DNA of 35,513 bases from Pirellulaceae bacterium (lineage in GTDB: Bacteria > Planctomycetota > Planctomycetia > Pirellulales > Pirellulaceae). Numbering within the stretch: the first letter of the stretch is position 1; each line of letters begins with the position of its first letter. The DNA lies in NCBI GenBank assembly GCA_026989685.1, contig JALSIV010000004.1, positions 1 to 35,513 on the forward strand. Reading direction: 5' to 3'. Shown here one piece after another: positions 7,912 to 17,500 of the stretch. Under the pieces are notes generated by a model that was not told the origin of the DNA, did not search any database, and saw nothing but the letters and a program-made list of their open reading frames with translations. The position numbers and the translations under genes are program-made.

Positions 7912-8544
7912 ATGTCCCTCGCCCCCCCCGAAGAACACGTTCTGGTCGTCCCCACTTCTTTGTTCCACGAATTGGGGTGTTTTCAGGGATTCTGCGCGGA
8001 CGTCGATCGCTACGTGGGGCCGCTATTGCAAAGCCCTCGCGCCGACTACCGACCCCGCTCGCAAATGGAAATCGATCCCAACTTCAAACAACTGATTCCC
8101 TACGTGCTGTTCGAGTACCGCGACAAAGAGGGGCAACGGCACGTGTTCCAATACCTGCGGGGCGGCGGGCAAGGAGAAGCTCGATTGCACGCCAAACGGA
8201 GCGTGGGAGTGGGGGGCCACATCGCCTCGCATGACGGCGGCGGCAAAGCAGCGTATGTCGAAGGCATGCGTCGGGAACTCGAAGAGGAAATCGTGATCGA
8301 CACGCCGTACGAGGAACAGTGCGTTGGATTGATCAACGACGATGCCAACGACGTGGGACGGGTCCATCTGGGAGTCGTCCATTTGTGCCGTGTCGATCGG
8401 CCGGCCGTTCGGCCGCGCGAATCGGAGCTGCTCGATGCCGGATTCCGTCCCGCGGAGGATCTACTGGCTCAGCTCGACACTTTTGAAACCTGGTCGCAGA
8501 TCTGTCTGCGAGCTCTCTACGCGGGAGAAGCCCGCCGAACGTGA
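7912..8544 (+). CDS. MutT/Nudix-like predicted phosphoesterase (COG4112-type)
   Basis: The 210-residue protein has an AGGAG ribosome site seven bases before ATG 7912. The centre reads GVGGHIASHD...YVEGMRRELEEEIVI, matching a divergent Nudix box: the REL-x-EE core is kept, while the upstream Glu and the terminal Gly of the classical box are replaced. This is the pattern I associate with the predicted MutT-family phosphoesterases of COG4112, which have no settled substrate. The N-terminal part (VLVVPTSLFHELGCFQGF) is typical of that group. The stop codon overlaps the start of the cysteine desulfurase (TGATG), indicating translational coupling. Confidence 0.75.
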   Translation: MSLAPPEEHVLVVPTSLFHELGCFQGFCADVDRYVGPLLQSPRADYRPRSQMEIDPNFKQLIPYVLFEYRDKEGQRHVFQYLRGGGQGEARLHAKRSVGVGGHIASHDGGGKAAYVEGMRRELEEEIVIDTPYEEQCVGLINDDANDVGRVHLGVVHLCRVDRPAVRPRESELLDAGFRPAEDLLAQLDTFETWSQICLRALYAGEARRT

Positions 8545-9737
8545 TGCGCCACCCGACGGTCTATTTAGACAACCATGCCACGACTCGAGTCGACCCGCGT
8601 GTGGTCGAGGCCATGCTCCCGTTTTTCACCGAGCAATATGGCAACGCGGGAAGTACGAGCCATGCCTACGGCTGGCAAGCCCGGGACGCGGTAGAACAGG
8701 CGAGGTCGTCGATCGCGAAATCGATCGGCGCCGATCCGAAAGAGATCGTCTTCACCAGCGGAGCCACCGAGAGCAACAATCTCGCGCTGCGAGGACTGGC
8801 CGAGCGCCGCCGCCAAGCGGGCGGCCATATCGTCAGCGCCAAGACGGAACACAAAGCGGTGCTCGATCCTCTGAAGCGTCTTGCGCGGCGAGGCTACGAG
8901 ATCCGTTGGGTCCCCGTTCGCATGCAGGGGGATCCTCAAGCCGGCTGGATCGACCCCGACGACGTGGCTCGAGCGATCCGTGATGATACGGTGCTCGTCA
9001 CGATTATGCTGGCCAACAACGAAATCGGCGTCATCCAGTCGATCGGCGAAATCGGCCGCGTCTGCCGGGAACGGGGAGTCTGTCTTCACACCGACGCCAC
9101 GCAGGCGGTCGGCAAGATACCCGTCGACGTCGAGACCCTGCAGGTCGATCTGCTCAGCTTCTCGGCTCACAAAATGTACGGCCCCAAGGGCGTGGGGGCG
9201 CTCTACGTGAAGCGCCGCGTTCGTCTGACTCCGCAGATCGAAGGGGGCGGCCAGGAGCGAGGTTTGCGCAGCGGAACCCTGAACGTACCCGGAATCGTGG
9301 GGATGAGCCGAGCTCTCGAGCTGTGCGACGAGGAAATGGAAAGCGAGTCGGTTCGCCTGAAGCGGCTGCGCGACGCGCTGTTCGAAGGCCTGTGCCAATC
9401 GATCACGGGAGTGACCCTCAATGGCCCCTCACTCGATCGGCCGTCGCTGCGCCTCCCGCACAATCTCAACTGCAGTTTCGAATGGGTCGACGGCGAAGCA
9501 CTGATGATGAGCATGCGGGAATTGGCGGTCTCCTCCGGCAGCGCTTGCACATCCGCCAACCCCGAACCCAGTCACGTGCTGGCTGCGATCGGGGTGCCAC
9601 CCGATCGGACGCGAGCCAGTCTCCGTTTCGGGCTGGGCCGCTTCAATACAGACAAAGAGATCGCATTTGCCGTCGAGCGCATTGCCGAGGCGGTCGAACG
9701 ACTTCGTAGAATGAGCAGCGCTGCGGGCGGCCGTTGA
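8544..9737 (+). CDS. iscS: cysteine desulfurase, IscS/NifS type
   Basis: This PLP enzyme (397 residues) takes sulfur from L-cysteine as a persulfide for Fe-S clusters and tRNA thiolation. The N-terminus YLDNHATTRVDPRV is characteristic. The Schiff-base lysine lies in SAHKMYGPKG (about Lys210), and the catalytic cysteine sits on the long loop SSGSACTSANPEPSHVL (about Cys335). That places it in the IscS/NifS class rather than the SufS class. The start is ATG 8544, overlapping the previous stop by one base; the GTG at 8541 in the track is not needed. A scaffold IscU is not adjacent, but an A-type Fe-S protein follows, so the two probably work together. The symbol could equally be nifS. Confidence 0.95.
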   Translation: MRHPTVYLDNHATTRVDPRVVEAMLPFFTEQYGNAGSTSHAYGWQARDAVEQARSSIAKSIGADPKEIVFTSGATESNNLALRGLAERRRQAGGHIVSAKTEHKAVLDPLKRLARRGYEIRWVPVRMQGDPQAGWIDPDDVARAIRDDTVLVTIMLANNEIGVIQSIGEIGRVCRERGVCLHTDATQAVGKIPVDVETLQVDLLSFSAHKMYGPKGVGALYVKRRVRLTPQIEGGGQERGLRSGTLNVPGIVGMSRALELCDEEMESESVRLKRLRDALFEGLCQSITGVTLNGPSLDRPSLRLPHNLNCSFEWVDGEALMMSMRELAVSSGSACTSANPEPSHVLAAIGVPPDRTRASLRFGLGRFNTDKEIAFAVERIAEAVERLRRMSSAAGGR

Positions 9738-9767
9738 TCCGGCCGACCCGCTCCCGGGGCCGGCCGC
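9727..9767 (+). terminator. GC-rich hairpin at the end of the cysteine desulfurase gene
   Basis: Overlapping the stop codon, GCGGCC (9727-9732) can pair with GGCCGC (9762-9767), or CCGGCC (9739-9744) with GGCCGG (9758-9763). There is no T-run, so this would be a Rho-dependent or processing structure at most. Confidence 0.3.
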
Positions 9768-9771
9768 GACC

Positions 9772-9800
9772 TTCACCCCCGACCGGCAATGGTGTATAGT
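9772..9800 (+). promoter_or_regulatory. candidate sigma70-type promoter for the IscA-type gene
   Basis: TTCACC (9772-9777) and TATAGT (9795-9800) are separated by 17 bases and lie about 78 bases before the start codon. The -10 box is good; the -35 box is poor. Planctomycete promoters are not well defined, so this is only a candidate. Confidence 0.35.
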
Positions 9801-9877
9801 TGGGATGGAAAATGACTCAGGCGTGCCGCGAGCACCGGCCGGCACCCTGGTGGACCAAACACTCAAGGAGCAACGCC

Positions 9878-10210
9878 ATGGCCATCATTCTGACGGAAGA
9901 AGCTGCCAAGCAAGTACAGCAAGTGAAGCAAGACCAGAAGCTGCCCGAACCCATGTTTCTGCGAGTCGGCGTGACCGGCGGCGGCTGCAGCGGTTTTTCT
10001 TACTCCCTCGGGTTCGACGACAAGTTCGATGAGACCAAGGACAGCAAGTACCACTACTACGGCATCGATGTCGTTGTGGACAAGAAGAGTGCCTTGTTCC
10101 TCGATGGAACCGTGGTCGACTGGCAAAACGACTTGAACGGGCGCGGCTTCAAATTCGAAAACCCCAACGCCGTCAAGACCTGCGGATGCGGTAGCTCGTT
10201 CCGCGCATAA
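9878..10210 (+). CDS. A-type iron-sulfur cluster assembly/carrier protein
   Basis: This 110-residue protein belongs to the IscA/ErpA/SufA (HesB) family. It carries Fe-S clusters to target apoproteins. The three cluster-binding cysteines are present: Cys37 in GGGCSGFSYSL and Cys102/Cys104 in KTCGCGSSF. The start is ATG 9878, preceded by AAGGAG; the longer frame from 9800 has no support. It follows the cysteine desulfurase by 140 bases and may have its own promoter. Which A-type subfamily it is cannot be decided from sequence inspection, so no symbol is given. Confidence 0.93.
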   Translation: MAIILTEEAAKQVQQVKQDQKLPEPMFLRVGVTGGGCSGFSYSLGFDDKFDETKDSKYHYYGIDVVVDKKSALFLDGTVVDWQNDLNGRGFKFENPNAVKTCGCGSSFRA

Positions 10211-10239
10211 GTCGCCAACGATCAGCACTCCGGTCATCG

Positions 10240-11493
10240 ATGAACTCGCCAACACTGCCCGTCTACATCATTGGGATCGGCGACGACGGGATGGCCGGAG
10301 TCGCACCGGCGGCCCAGCGGCGCATTCGGGAAGCCGAGATTCTGATCGGCGCCGAGCGCACCTTGCGCCAAGTCGTCGACTCATCGGCGCAACAACTGGT
10401 CGTCGGAACCGATTTTGCGCAAATGGAGTCGGTCATCGCCGACAACCCGAACCGGCGGATCGTGGTGCTGGCCGGCGGAGACCCCCTGTTTTACGGCATG
10501 GCCCGCTATCTCTGGGATCGGTTCGGCAAGGACCGCTTCGAGATTGTCCCTCACGTAAGCACGATGCAACTCGCCTTCGCGCGAGTCAAGGAGAGTTGGG
10601 ACGACGCCTATCTGGCCGATCTGGCGAGCCAGCCGTTGGAACGTGTCGTCGAACGGATTCGCTCGGCGGCCAAGGCCGGCCTGTTCACGACGGAAATCGA
10701 TTCGCCCGATCGGATCGCTCGAGCCCTGCTCGACCGCGGACTCGACTATTTCTCCTGCTACGTCTGCGAGAATCTGGGAGCTCCCGACGAACGCGTCACG
10801 ACGGCCGATCTCGAGGAAATCGCCGGGCAGCGTTTCTCCACCCTCAACGTGATGATCCTGGTCCGAAAACCGGACGTCCCCGACCGGCCCGTCGATATGC
10901 ACGGGCGGAGGCTGTTCGGAAATCCCGACGAATGCTTCGTGCAGAGCCGGCCCAAACGTGGCTTGTTGACGCCAGCCGAAATTCGCTGCTGGGCTCTGGC
11001 GGAACTCGACCTGGGCCCATCCAGCCTGGTCTGGGATGTCGGGGCCGGTAGCGGATCCGTGGCGATCGAGGCGGCGCAGATCGCTCACCACGGCCGAGTC
11101 TTCGCCATCGAGATGGACCCCGACGACGTGGAACTGATCCAGGTGAATGCTCGGCGGTTCGGGGTCGACAATCTGCGCCCGATCCTGGGTCAGGCACCCC
11201 AAGCGTGGGAAGATCTTCCCGATCCCGACGCCATCTTCGTCGGCGGAACCGGTCGTCAGGTCCGGCAGATCGTCGCTCTCGCCTGGCAGCGGCTCCGTGG
11301 CGGAGGACGCTTGGTCGTCCACGTGGCCAGCCCCGAAAACCTGTCCGAGCTCGTATCCCTGCTCTCGCAGCAGGATGCGGACGTGCGGACCTGGATGATG
11401 AACCTGGCTCGAGGCAACCAGCAGTTCGACCAAATGCGTTTCGAAAGTCTCAACCCATCGTTCATGGTCTCCGCGACTAAGCCGGTTCGGTAG
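10240..11493 (+). CDS. cobL: precorrin-6Y C5,15-methyltransferase (decarboxylating), fused CbiE-CbiT
   Basis: CobL methylates C5 and C15 of the corrin ring and decarboxylates the acetate side chain in cobalamin biosynthesis. Residues 1-210 are the CbiE tetrapyrrole-methylase half (YIIGIGDDGMAGVAPAAQRRI, VVLAGGDPLFYGMARYL). Residues 225-417 are the CbiT half, with the SAM-binding segment LVWDVGAGSGSVAIEAAQ and AIEMDPDDVELIQVNARRFG. The 417-residue length fits the fused enzyme. It lies 29 bases after the A-type Fe-S gene, with no obvious Shine-Dalgarno. No other cobalamin genes are in the window, so the pathway must be encoded elsewhere. Confidence 0.93.
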   Translation: MNSPTLPVYIIGIGDDGMAGVAPAAQRRIREAEILIGAERTLRQVVDSSAQQLVVGTDFAQMESVIADNPNRRIVVLAGGDPLFYGMARYLWDRFGKDRFEIVPHVSTMQLAFARVKESWDDAYLADLASQPLERVVERIRSAAKAGLFTTEIDSPDRIARALLDRGLDYFSCYVCENLGAPDERVTTADLEEIAGQRFSTLNVMILVRKPDVPDRPVDMHGRRLFGNPDECFVQSRPKRGLLTPAEIRCWALAELDLGPSSLVWDVGAGSGSVAIEAAQIAHHGRVFAIEMDPDDVELIQVNARRFGVDNLRPILGQAPQAWEDLPDPDAIFVGGTGRQVRQIVALAWQRLRGGGRLVVHVASPENLSELVSLLSQQDADVRTWMMNLARGNQQFDQMRFESLNPSFMVSATKPVR

Positions 11494-11669
11494 CCGATCT
11501 CTTGCGGAATCTGCGCTCCCGAGAATAAAAGGCCGCCCTCGCACATCCAACAGTTGGCGACGACAGCAGGACCAAGCGGGTTCGATTCTACATCGAATCG
11601 TGGTCTGGGCGACTCGGTGCCTTTCTGTCTCACAAGGAATCAAGGACCGGAAACCGCAAAGGGAACTCG

Positions 11670-13076
11670 ATGCAGCTTGCCCTTCCCGAAGGTCTGAAAC
11701 GAGTCGGATTCGTGGCCACGCGACTGGCCGGCACCGACGGCGTCTCGCTGGAGACGAGAAAGTGGGCCGACGTACTGGAACGACTCGGGTTGAGCCTCTT
11801 CTTCATCGCCGGCGAATGCGACCAGAGCCCGGAAAAAGTCGCCATTATCGAAGAGGCCCACTTTCGCCATCCCGTCATCCGGGAAATCCAACAACGCGCA
11901 TTCGTCGATAGACAAAGAGATGAGCAACTGACCGCCGATATCCTCGCCGCGACGGCTCGTATCAAACGAGAGCTGCGACACAGCGTCGAGAAGTTCCAGC
12001 TCGATCTGTTGATCGTCGAGAACGCGATCACGATTCCCATGAATATCCCTCTGGGGCTCGCCGTGGTGCAACTCGTGCAAGAACTCGAGATGGCCTGTGT
12101 GGCTCACCACCACGACTTCTATTGGGAAAGAGAACGGTTTCTCAACAACCGAGTCGACGAATTCCTGCGAGCCGCCTTTCCGCCGGGACTCAAACAGATG
12201 GAACACGTCGTGATCAACACACGAGCAGCGGAAGAACTGAGCCGGCGTACCGGAATCTCCTGTCGGGTCATTCCCAACGTAATGGACTTCGACTCACCCC
12301 CAGCACCGATCGACGACTATGCCCGGCAGTTTCGGACTACCGTGGGACTTGCCGACGATGACCTGCTCATCCTCCAGCCGACGCGGGTAGTCGCCCGCAA
12401 GGGAATCGAACACGCCATCGAGCTCGTCCGCCTGCTCGACAATCCCCGTTGCAAACTGGTGATCACGCACGCCAGTGGAGACGAGGGGGATAGCTACGCG
12501 CAACACCTGAGACGATTCGCCGAGCTGCTGGGAGTGCCTCTCATTTTTGCGGATCGCTGGATCGGCGATCGTCGGGGAACCAACCAAGACGGTCAGCCTG
12601 TTTTCACCATCGCCGATGCGTACGGACAAGCCGATCTGGTGACGTACACATCCACCTATGAGGGTTTTGGCAACGCATTCCTGGAGGCCGTGTACTACAA
12701 GTGCCCGGTTGTGTGCAATCGATACGCCGTGTTTCGCACCGATATCGAGCCGTGCGGCTTTCGCACGATTCTGGTCGATGGTTTCCTTACGGACAAGACG
12801 GTGTCGCAAGTACGACACGTGCTACAAGATCCATCCTGGCGCAACGAGATGGTCGAGCACAACTACGCCGTCGCCCGGCAGTTCTTCTCCTACCAAGTGC
12901 TGGAGCATGAACTGCGTTCCATTTTTCGACGGCCCCACATTGCCTGCCGATGCGGAACAGGCTCGGCATGTGACGACGGTAGGACCGCGGCCGCGACGGC
13001 TCGCTGCTGTACCGATGACGCTGAATCGACCGGTGGCTCGGCCGACTCCCCGAATTCCGGCTGTCGCTCCAAGTAG
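11670..13076 (+). CDS. glycosyltransferase family 4 with Cys-rich C-terminal tail
   Basis: This GT-B glycosyltransferase has the N-terminal segment RLAGTDGVSLETRKWADVLERLG and a donor-binding half with QPTRVVARKGIEHAIELV, THASGDEGDSYAQHL and TYTSTYEGFGNAFLEAVYYKCPVVCN, where the EX7E pair is intact. The combination of GVSLETRKW and EGFGNAFLEA resembles glycosyltransferases linked to glucosylglycerate or mannosylglucosylglycerate-type solute synthesis, but this is a resemblance and not an assignment. The last 43 residues (426-468) do not look like part of the fold. They are Ala/Thr/Asp/Ser-rich with six cysteines, starting CRCGTGSACDD. It converges on the leftward deacetylase group. Confidence 0.82.
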   Translation: MQLALPEGLKRVGFVATRLAGTDGVSLETRKWADVLERLGLSLFFIAGECDQSPEKVAIIEEAHFRHPVIREIQQRAFVDRQRDEQLTADILAATARIKRELRHSVEKFQLDLLIVENAITIPMNIPLGLAVVQLVQELEMACVAHHHDFYWERERFLNNRVDEFLRAAFPPGLKQMEHVVINTRAAEELSRRTGISCRVIPNVMDFDSPPAPIDDYARQFRTTVGLADDDLLILQPTRVVARKGIEHAIELVRLLDNPRCKLVITHASGDEGDSYAQHLRRFAELLGVPLIFADRWIGDRRGTNQDGQPVFTIADAYGQADLVTYTSTYEGFGNAFLEAVYYKCPVVCNRYAVFRTDIEPCGFRTILVDGFLTDKTVSQVRHVLQDPSWRNEMVEHNYAVARQFFSYQVLEHELRSIFRRPHIACRCGTGSACDDGRTAAATARCCTDDAESTGGSADSPNSGCRSK

Positions 13077-13112
13077 AAAACGCAATAGGGCGGACCGCCG
13101 ACCGGCTGCCGT

Positions 13113-13868
13113 CTATGCCGGCAGCACGGTCCGCACCAGGTCCGACACACCCAGTGGTCGCGGCGTCACAAAGGACTCGCCCGCCCCAAACCCGGCGGCG
13201 GCTCCCGCCAGCTCCGCCGCCGCCCGCACACGGTCGAAAACATACGCCTTGGCTGGTGGGAACTGAGTTCGATAGCACCGGATCGCCTCGAGTTTGACGT
13301 CCAGCGTTCGAGAAACGTCGACCGTGAACTGCCCTGGATACGAATGCGCCAAGGAGGGTTCGAACGCCACCTGGAAATAGAGTTGGGCAGATACGGAGTG
13401 GACGGCCAAACCGTCGAACGTGTCGTCCCATTTCGTAAGACGCGAATAGAATACGGCCGCGTCGGTGATCTGCATGGCCTGCCAATGGTCGGGCGACGCC
13501 ATCGGCGTCTTGTCGCCAAAGCCGATGACGATTCGGGGCCGCAGCCGGCGAAATACCTTGGCCAGTTCGACGCGAGCCTCGAACGTGTCGAACAGCCGGC
13601 GGTTGGGCAAGTCGAGAATGATGCGGACGGCAACTCCAAGTTTTTCGGCAGCCGCTTCGGCTTCTTCCAGACGAACATGAGGGCCGTCCGAATGAGGCGT
13701 CGGCTCCCCGTCCGTCAGATCTACGATTCCCACCCGGTAACCATCGCGGGACAGCTTCGCCAAGGTCGCACCACACGCGATCTCCACGTCGTCGGGATGG
13801 GCTCCCACGGCAACCACGTCGAACGGCTGGCTCTCGTCAGGCTGCGTTTCAAACCACCGGCACCACAC
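13113..13868 (-). CDS. PIG-L family N-acetylglucosaminyl deacetylase, BshB1-like
   Basis: PIG-L/LmbE deacetylases remove the acetyl group from N-acetylglucosamine conjugates; BshB1 does this in bacillithiol synthesis. The real start is GTG 13868 (251 residues), chosen because AAAGGAG lies eight bases upstream. The ORF-track frame to 14507 runs through the neighbouring gene. The zinc motif AHPDD is present (His24, Asp27), followed by [25 protein letters not shown] as in BshB1. The second motif, normally HPDH, reads SPDH: the final His (metal ligand) is kept, but the first His is Ser. The substrate may therefore differ from that of true BshB1. It lies 23 bases after a membrane-protein gene on the same strand. 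Confidence 0.83.
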   Translation of the reverse strand: MWCRWFETQPDESQPFDVVAVGAHPDDVEIACGATLAKLSRDGYRVGIVDLTDGEPTPHSDGPHVRLEEAEAAAEKLGVAVRIILDLPNRRLFDTFEARVELAKVFRRLRPRIVIGFGDKTPMASPDHWQAMQITDAAVFYSRLTKWDDTFDGLAVHSVSAQLYFQVAFEPSLAHSYPGQFTVDVSRTLDVKLEAIRCYRTQFPPAKAYVFDRVRAAAELAGAAAGFGAGESFVTPRPLGVSDLVRTVLPA

Positions 13869-13891
13869 CGCGGCGACTCCTTTCTTGCCGA

Positions 13892-14416
13892 CTATTGAAG
13901 ATCCAATTCCCATCGCCGCCCCAGGATGGCGACCCGACCGGCAAAGTAACTCCACATGCCGATCAACAACAACATCATGAAACACCAGCCCGCTTCCTGG
14001 CTTGCGGAAAACGCGTTGGTATCCAATTGCCAGACGCGAGCCCAGGCATGCGTGTCCGACACGAGCAAACGAATGACCAATAGCGAAGCATAGGCCGCTG
14101 TGAATACCAGTCCCACCACCGCCGACACCAACAGACTGGCCGAAGACGGCCACAGCGCCATGTAGGCGGAATACGCGACGAGCAGAAAACCGGACAGCAG
14201 CAACCCCATTGCCCAAATCGGCGTGGTCGCCGTGGCCAAAGTCTGCCATGTCGGCAAGGTCGGCAACGTGCCCAACAGAGCAATCACCACCAGACCGGCG
14301 GCCAACTGCCGAGTTGCATGTACCCACACACGCGAAGGTCGCTCGGAACGCCCCACGGCGCGAAAAAACCGCCACGCGTCCCGCTGAACGGGAGGTGGTT
14401 CGGGAGAAACAACCAC
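13892..14416 (-). CDS. polytopic membrane protein of unknown function
   Basis: The 174-residue protein (GTG start at 14416, no clear ribosome site) has about four hydrophobic helices: [64 protein letters not shown] and [25 protein letters not shown]. There is a cytoplasmic basic N-terminus. No family is recognised. It ends 23 bases before the BshB1-like gene on the same strand, which argues for one transcript and perhaps a linked role. Confidence 0.72.
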   Translation of the reverse strand: MVVSPEPPPVQRDAWRFFRAVGRSERPSRVWVHATRQLAAGLVVIALLGTLPTLPTWQTLATATTPIWAMGLLLSGFLLVAYSAYMALWPSSASLLVSAVVGLVFTAAYASLLVIRLLVSDTHAWARVWQLDTNAFSASQEAGWCFMMLLLIGMWSYFAGRVAILGRRWELDLQ

Positions 14417-14480
14417 AGTGTAACCGTGCTATCGAGTCAGGCAGAAAGGGAAAAAACGAAACGACGCCGGATCGCGCCCC

Positions 14481-14493
14481 GGGGCGAAGCCCC
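14481..14493 (-). terminator. possible hairpin downstream of the DUF11 protein gene
   Basis: GGGGC-gaa-GCCCC forms a tight 5-bp stem about 60 bases past the DUF11 gene stop. Reading leftward, a T-rich stretch follows only some 25 bases later. It is a weak candidate for the end of that transcript. Confidence 0.25.
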
Positions 14494-14555
14494 ATGGCAG
14501 CCGACACCTATCGCCATTGTAAACGGCTTCCCCCTGGTGTCGACCAAGTCGCCGA

Positions 14556-17500
14556 CTATCGGTCCCGGTAAACGCGAGTCTGCTCCTCCTTCGTGATCAG
14601 GACGCCCGCCTGGTCGCTGGTTACCCGCATGCGAACCAAGTGCCTGCCATCCTGAACACCCTTGGCGCGAATCCGGTAGACCACTTCCTGGCCCGGTGCC
14701 AACTCGGCAATGGGAGCAAACTCGATCAGGCCGTTCTCGCGAGGCGTGGCTCGAGTCGCCCCCTCGGCTTCAATGGCCGCGATCCCTTCGGGGAATGCCA
14801 CCAACAACTGGACATTGCTGTCCGGACGCGATCCCTCGTTGCGGATCTTCACCGTGTACACCGTCTCACTGTCCAGTTCGATCGGATCGGCCGAGTCTTC
14901 GATGGTGAACTGCAACTCCGACAACCCCTCCACATTGACCACGTGTTCGCTCACCGCTGGGTCACTGAGAGCGGCGCGAGCTTCCAAACGCAATAATTGG
15001 TCCCCCGTCTCCGTCGGCAGGACCACTAACCGCGCCTGGCCCTCCCTCTCAGGTGGCAACTCCTCCAGATTCCAGCGGACGGTATGGCGGCTGGCATCGT
15101 ATCGCCCATTCTCGAACGCCTCGACAAACTTCATTCCCTTGGGGAGTTGCAAGATGATGTCCACATCCTTTGCCGCAGCCGTCCCCATGTTGCCGATGCG
15201 GAGCAGATACTCCGCCTTGCGATTGAGAAACCGCCGCTTCGGCCCGTCGATCTGAACCGCCAGCTTCGGTGCCACGACCTCGATGTCCAACTCCTGCTGG
15301 TCCGAGAGACCGCCTTCACCACGAACCGACAACCGATTGATACCCCTGCCCGGAGTGGCGGCCGTCAGCGTCAGAGAGAGTTGCTTGACCTCGCCCGGTG
15401 CCATCGTCCCGATCTCATATTCGAGCTTCTCCCCTTTCTCGTGCCGCAGTACGGACGGAGCATCCTCCTGCAACACCACGCCTTCCGCCGCGCCCGTTCC
15501 TTCGTTGGATACCACAATGTCCAAGGTCACCGTGTTCCCCAGCAATACCGTGCGAGGACCGGAAAGAGCCAGTTTGAGCACCGGCCGAGTGCTCACCGAT
15601 CGAGTCGTAGCCGTGGCGGCAAACGAAACTGTAGCCACGCTTCCAATCTCACCCTCCACTTCGGGAACCAGCTCCACTGAAATCCGCGTCTCCGAACCCG
15701 GATCCAACGTGGCAAGACGCCACTCCAAACGACCATCGGCCGTCGACTGGGCCGGCGGTGTTGTCTGCACCAGCCGCGTGCCGCGAGGCACTCGATCGTG
15801 AACCACCACTCCGTGGACGGGAACCCGACCCGTATTGCGAACCACGATGGTGAACACGGCCGGACGATTGACCTGCACCTCTTGCGGACCCGACTTGTGA
15901 ATGGTCACCACCGGGGTCTGCACTCCCTGGAGAACATCGGGACCCGGTGTGTCACTCGCCAACCTGGCAACGGCGGGAACCGGCACCACCGAAGCCCCGC
16001 CACTCCGAGGGGGAATGTCCAGGCCATGCCTGTCCCCGGTTGCCACGGCAGACCCTTGCCTGTCCCCGATTGTCGCCCCACCCATCAATGGGGGACTTCC
16101 AAAACCTTGCCTGTCCCCGCTTTTCCTGAACCCCTCTTGTGGGGAAACACCTGCGGCTCTCCCTTGCCCGGCCGAATGCCCCCCATGTGAGTCGTCCGAC
16201 AAGGGCCCCTGCCTGTCCTCGATTGACAGCCCCCCCGGTCGGGCTGGTGAAGCAAAGCCTTGCCTGTCCCCGATTCGTGCAGTCGGCTCGCCGAGTGCAG
16301 ACTGGGGCGAATGTCCTGGTTCAGTATGAGTTACGTCGCTCGGCGGAGGCTCGGGAATGCCCAGCGACGAACCAGGAACATCGTTGCGCTCGGCATGGCC
16401 ATCGGCAGACGGTGCGGCATCGCCGGCCGGAGAAGGCGCGGCCAGAGACGACACGGGGGGAGCCGTCGGCAGCGTGGCTGGCCCCAGATCCTTGCCAGGC
16501 CCCGAGTCGGATGCCAACGCGTTCCCTTCCACCAGGCCTGTTCCGCTCGCCGGTTCAGACTCCCTGGGTGGCGCCAAACCTCCACTCGAGCCGATCGTTG
16601 CGGCCGCCCCGCCATGAGCTGCCGCTGCGGCCGGCACAAAGGCTCCCTCGCCTGTGATGCCACGAGGAGCAGCCGGCGGTCCGCCATCGTCCATCTCCGG
16701 TGTGCGGATTGCCCCCTCTTCCGGATGACTGGCGTTCTGTCTCGTCAGTAACGGCTCGTCGCGATCGGTCGCTTGAACCGGCACCAGGTCTGGTTGGCCG
16801 AGAGCCTCCGGAGAGAAGCTGCCTCCACCGGCGGGCCCCTGTGCCGGATCTGTCTCAAGTCGGTTCTCCTGCGGTGTGGAAGCCAGAGCGTGCTCGCTGT
16901 CGGTACGAGCGGGGGTGCCCGGTGGGACAAACGCACCTCCAGGGGGCGCGGCTGGCGGCTGAAACGCAGCGACCTCGGTTTCGCGGGTTTGAGCGGGAGG
17001 AGAATCGGTCAGGGACGCTGTCGCCACTGCCGGCTGCTTGTCTGTTCCCGCCCCAACGTCTGGTTGTTGTGCCGACTCTACTGACTCGGAACCCGGTGTG
17101 CGTCCCGCCTCGGGCAAACCGGCCACCACGGCCGATCCGAACTCCTCCGTAGATCCGTTGCTCGGTTCGCTCCCGTCTGCCTGAGATTCTCCTGCAACCG
17201 GCTGGTCGGGCGGATCGGAAGCCGTCGATCGGTCGGCAATGCTGGGCGACTGCCCATTGTTGGGAGAATTCGCGCGGATGGGGTCGACACCCGGGCCTTG
17301 GTCTTCCTTGACTTTCGTCTTGGTCTCTTTTCCCGCTGCCGCACGGGCCGAGCCCGAGGTACGAGGCCAGAACATCCACCCCACACCGCCAGCGGCTCCC
17401 AGTAGGGAAACGACGGCCAAAGCAACCTGGACCCGTCGAACCCCCAGCACCGACTTCATTTGCTCCCATCGTATAGGTTGCTTAGGTTGCTTCCCGCCGG

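Noticed and set aside
11494-11669. Possible small gene or RNA between cobL and the glycosyltransferase gene
   Set aside because: 176 bases with no convincing ORF, promoter pair or stable structure that I could identify.
13869-14507. Long ORF extension of the BshB1-like gene
   Set aside because: It overlaps the membrane-protein gene in another frame. A GTG at 13868 with AAAGGAG gives a normal-length deacetylase.
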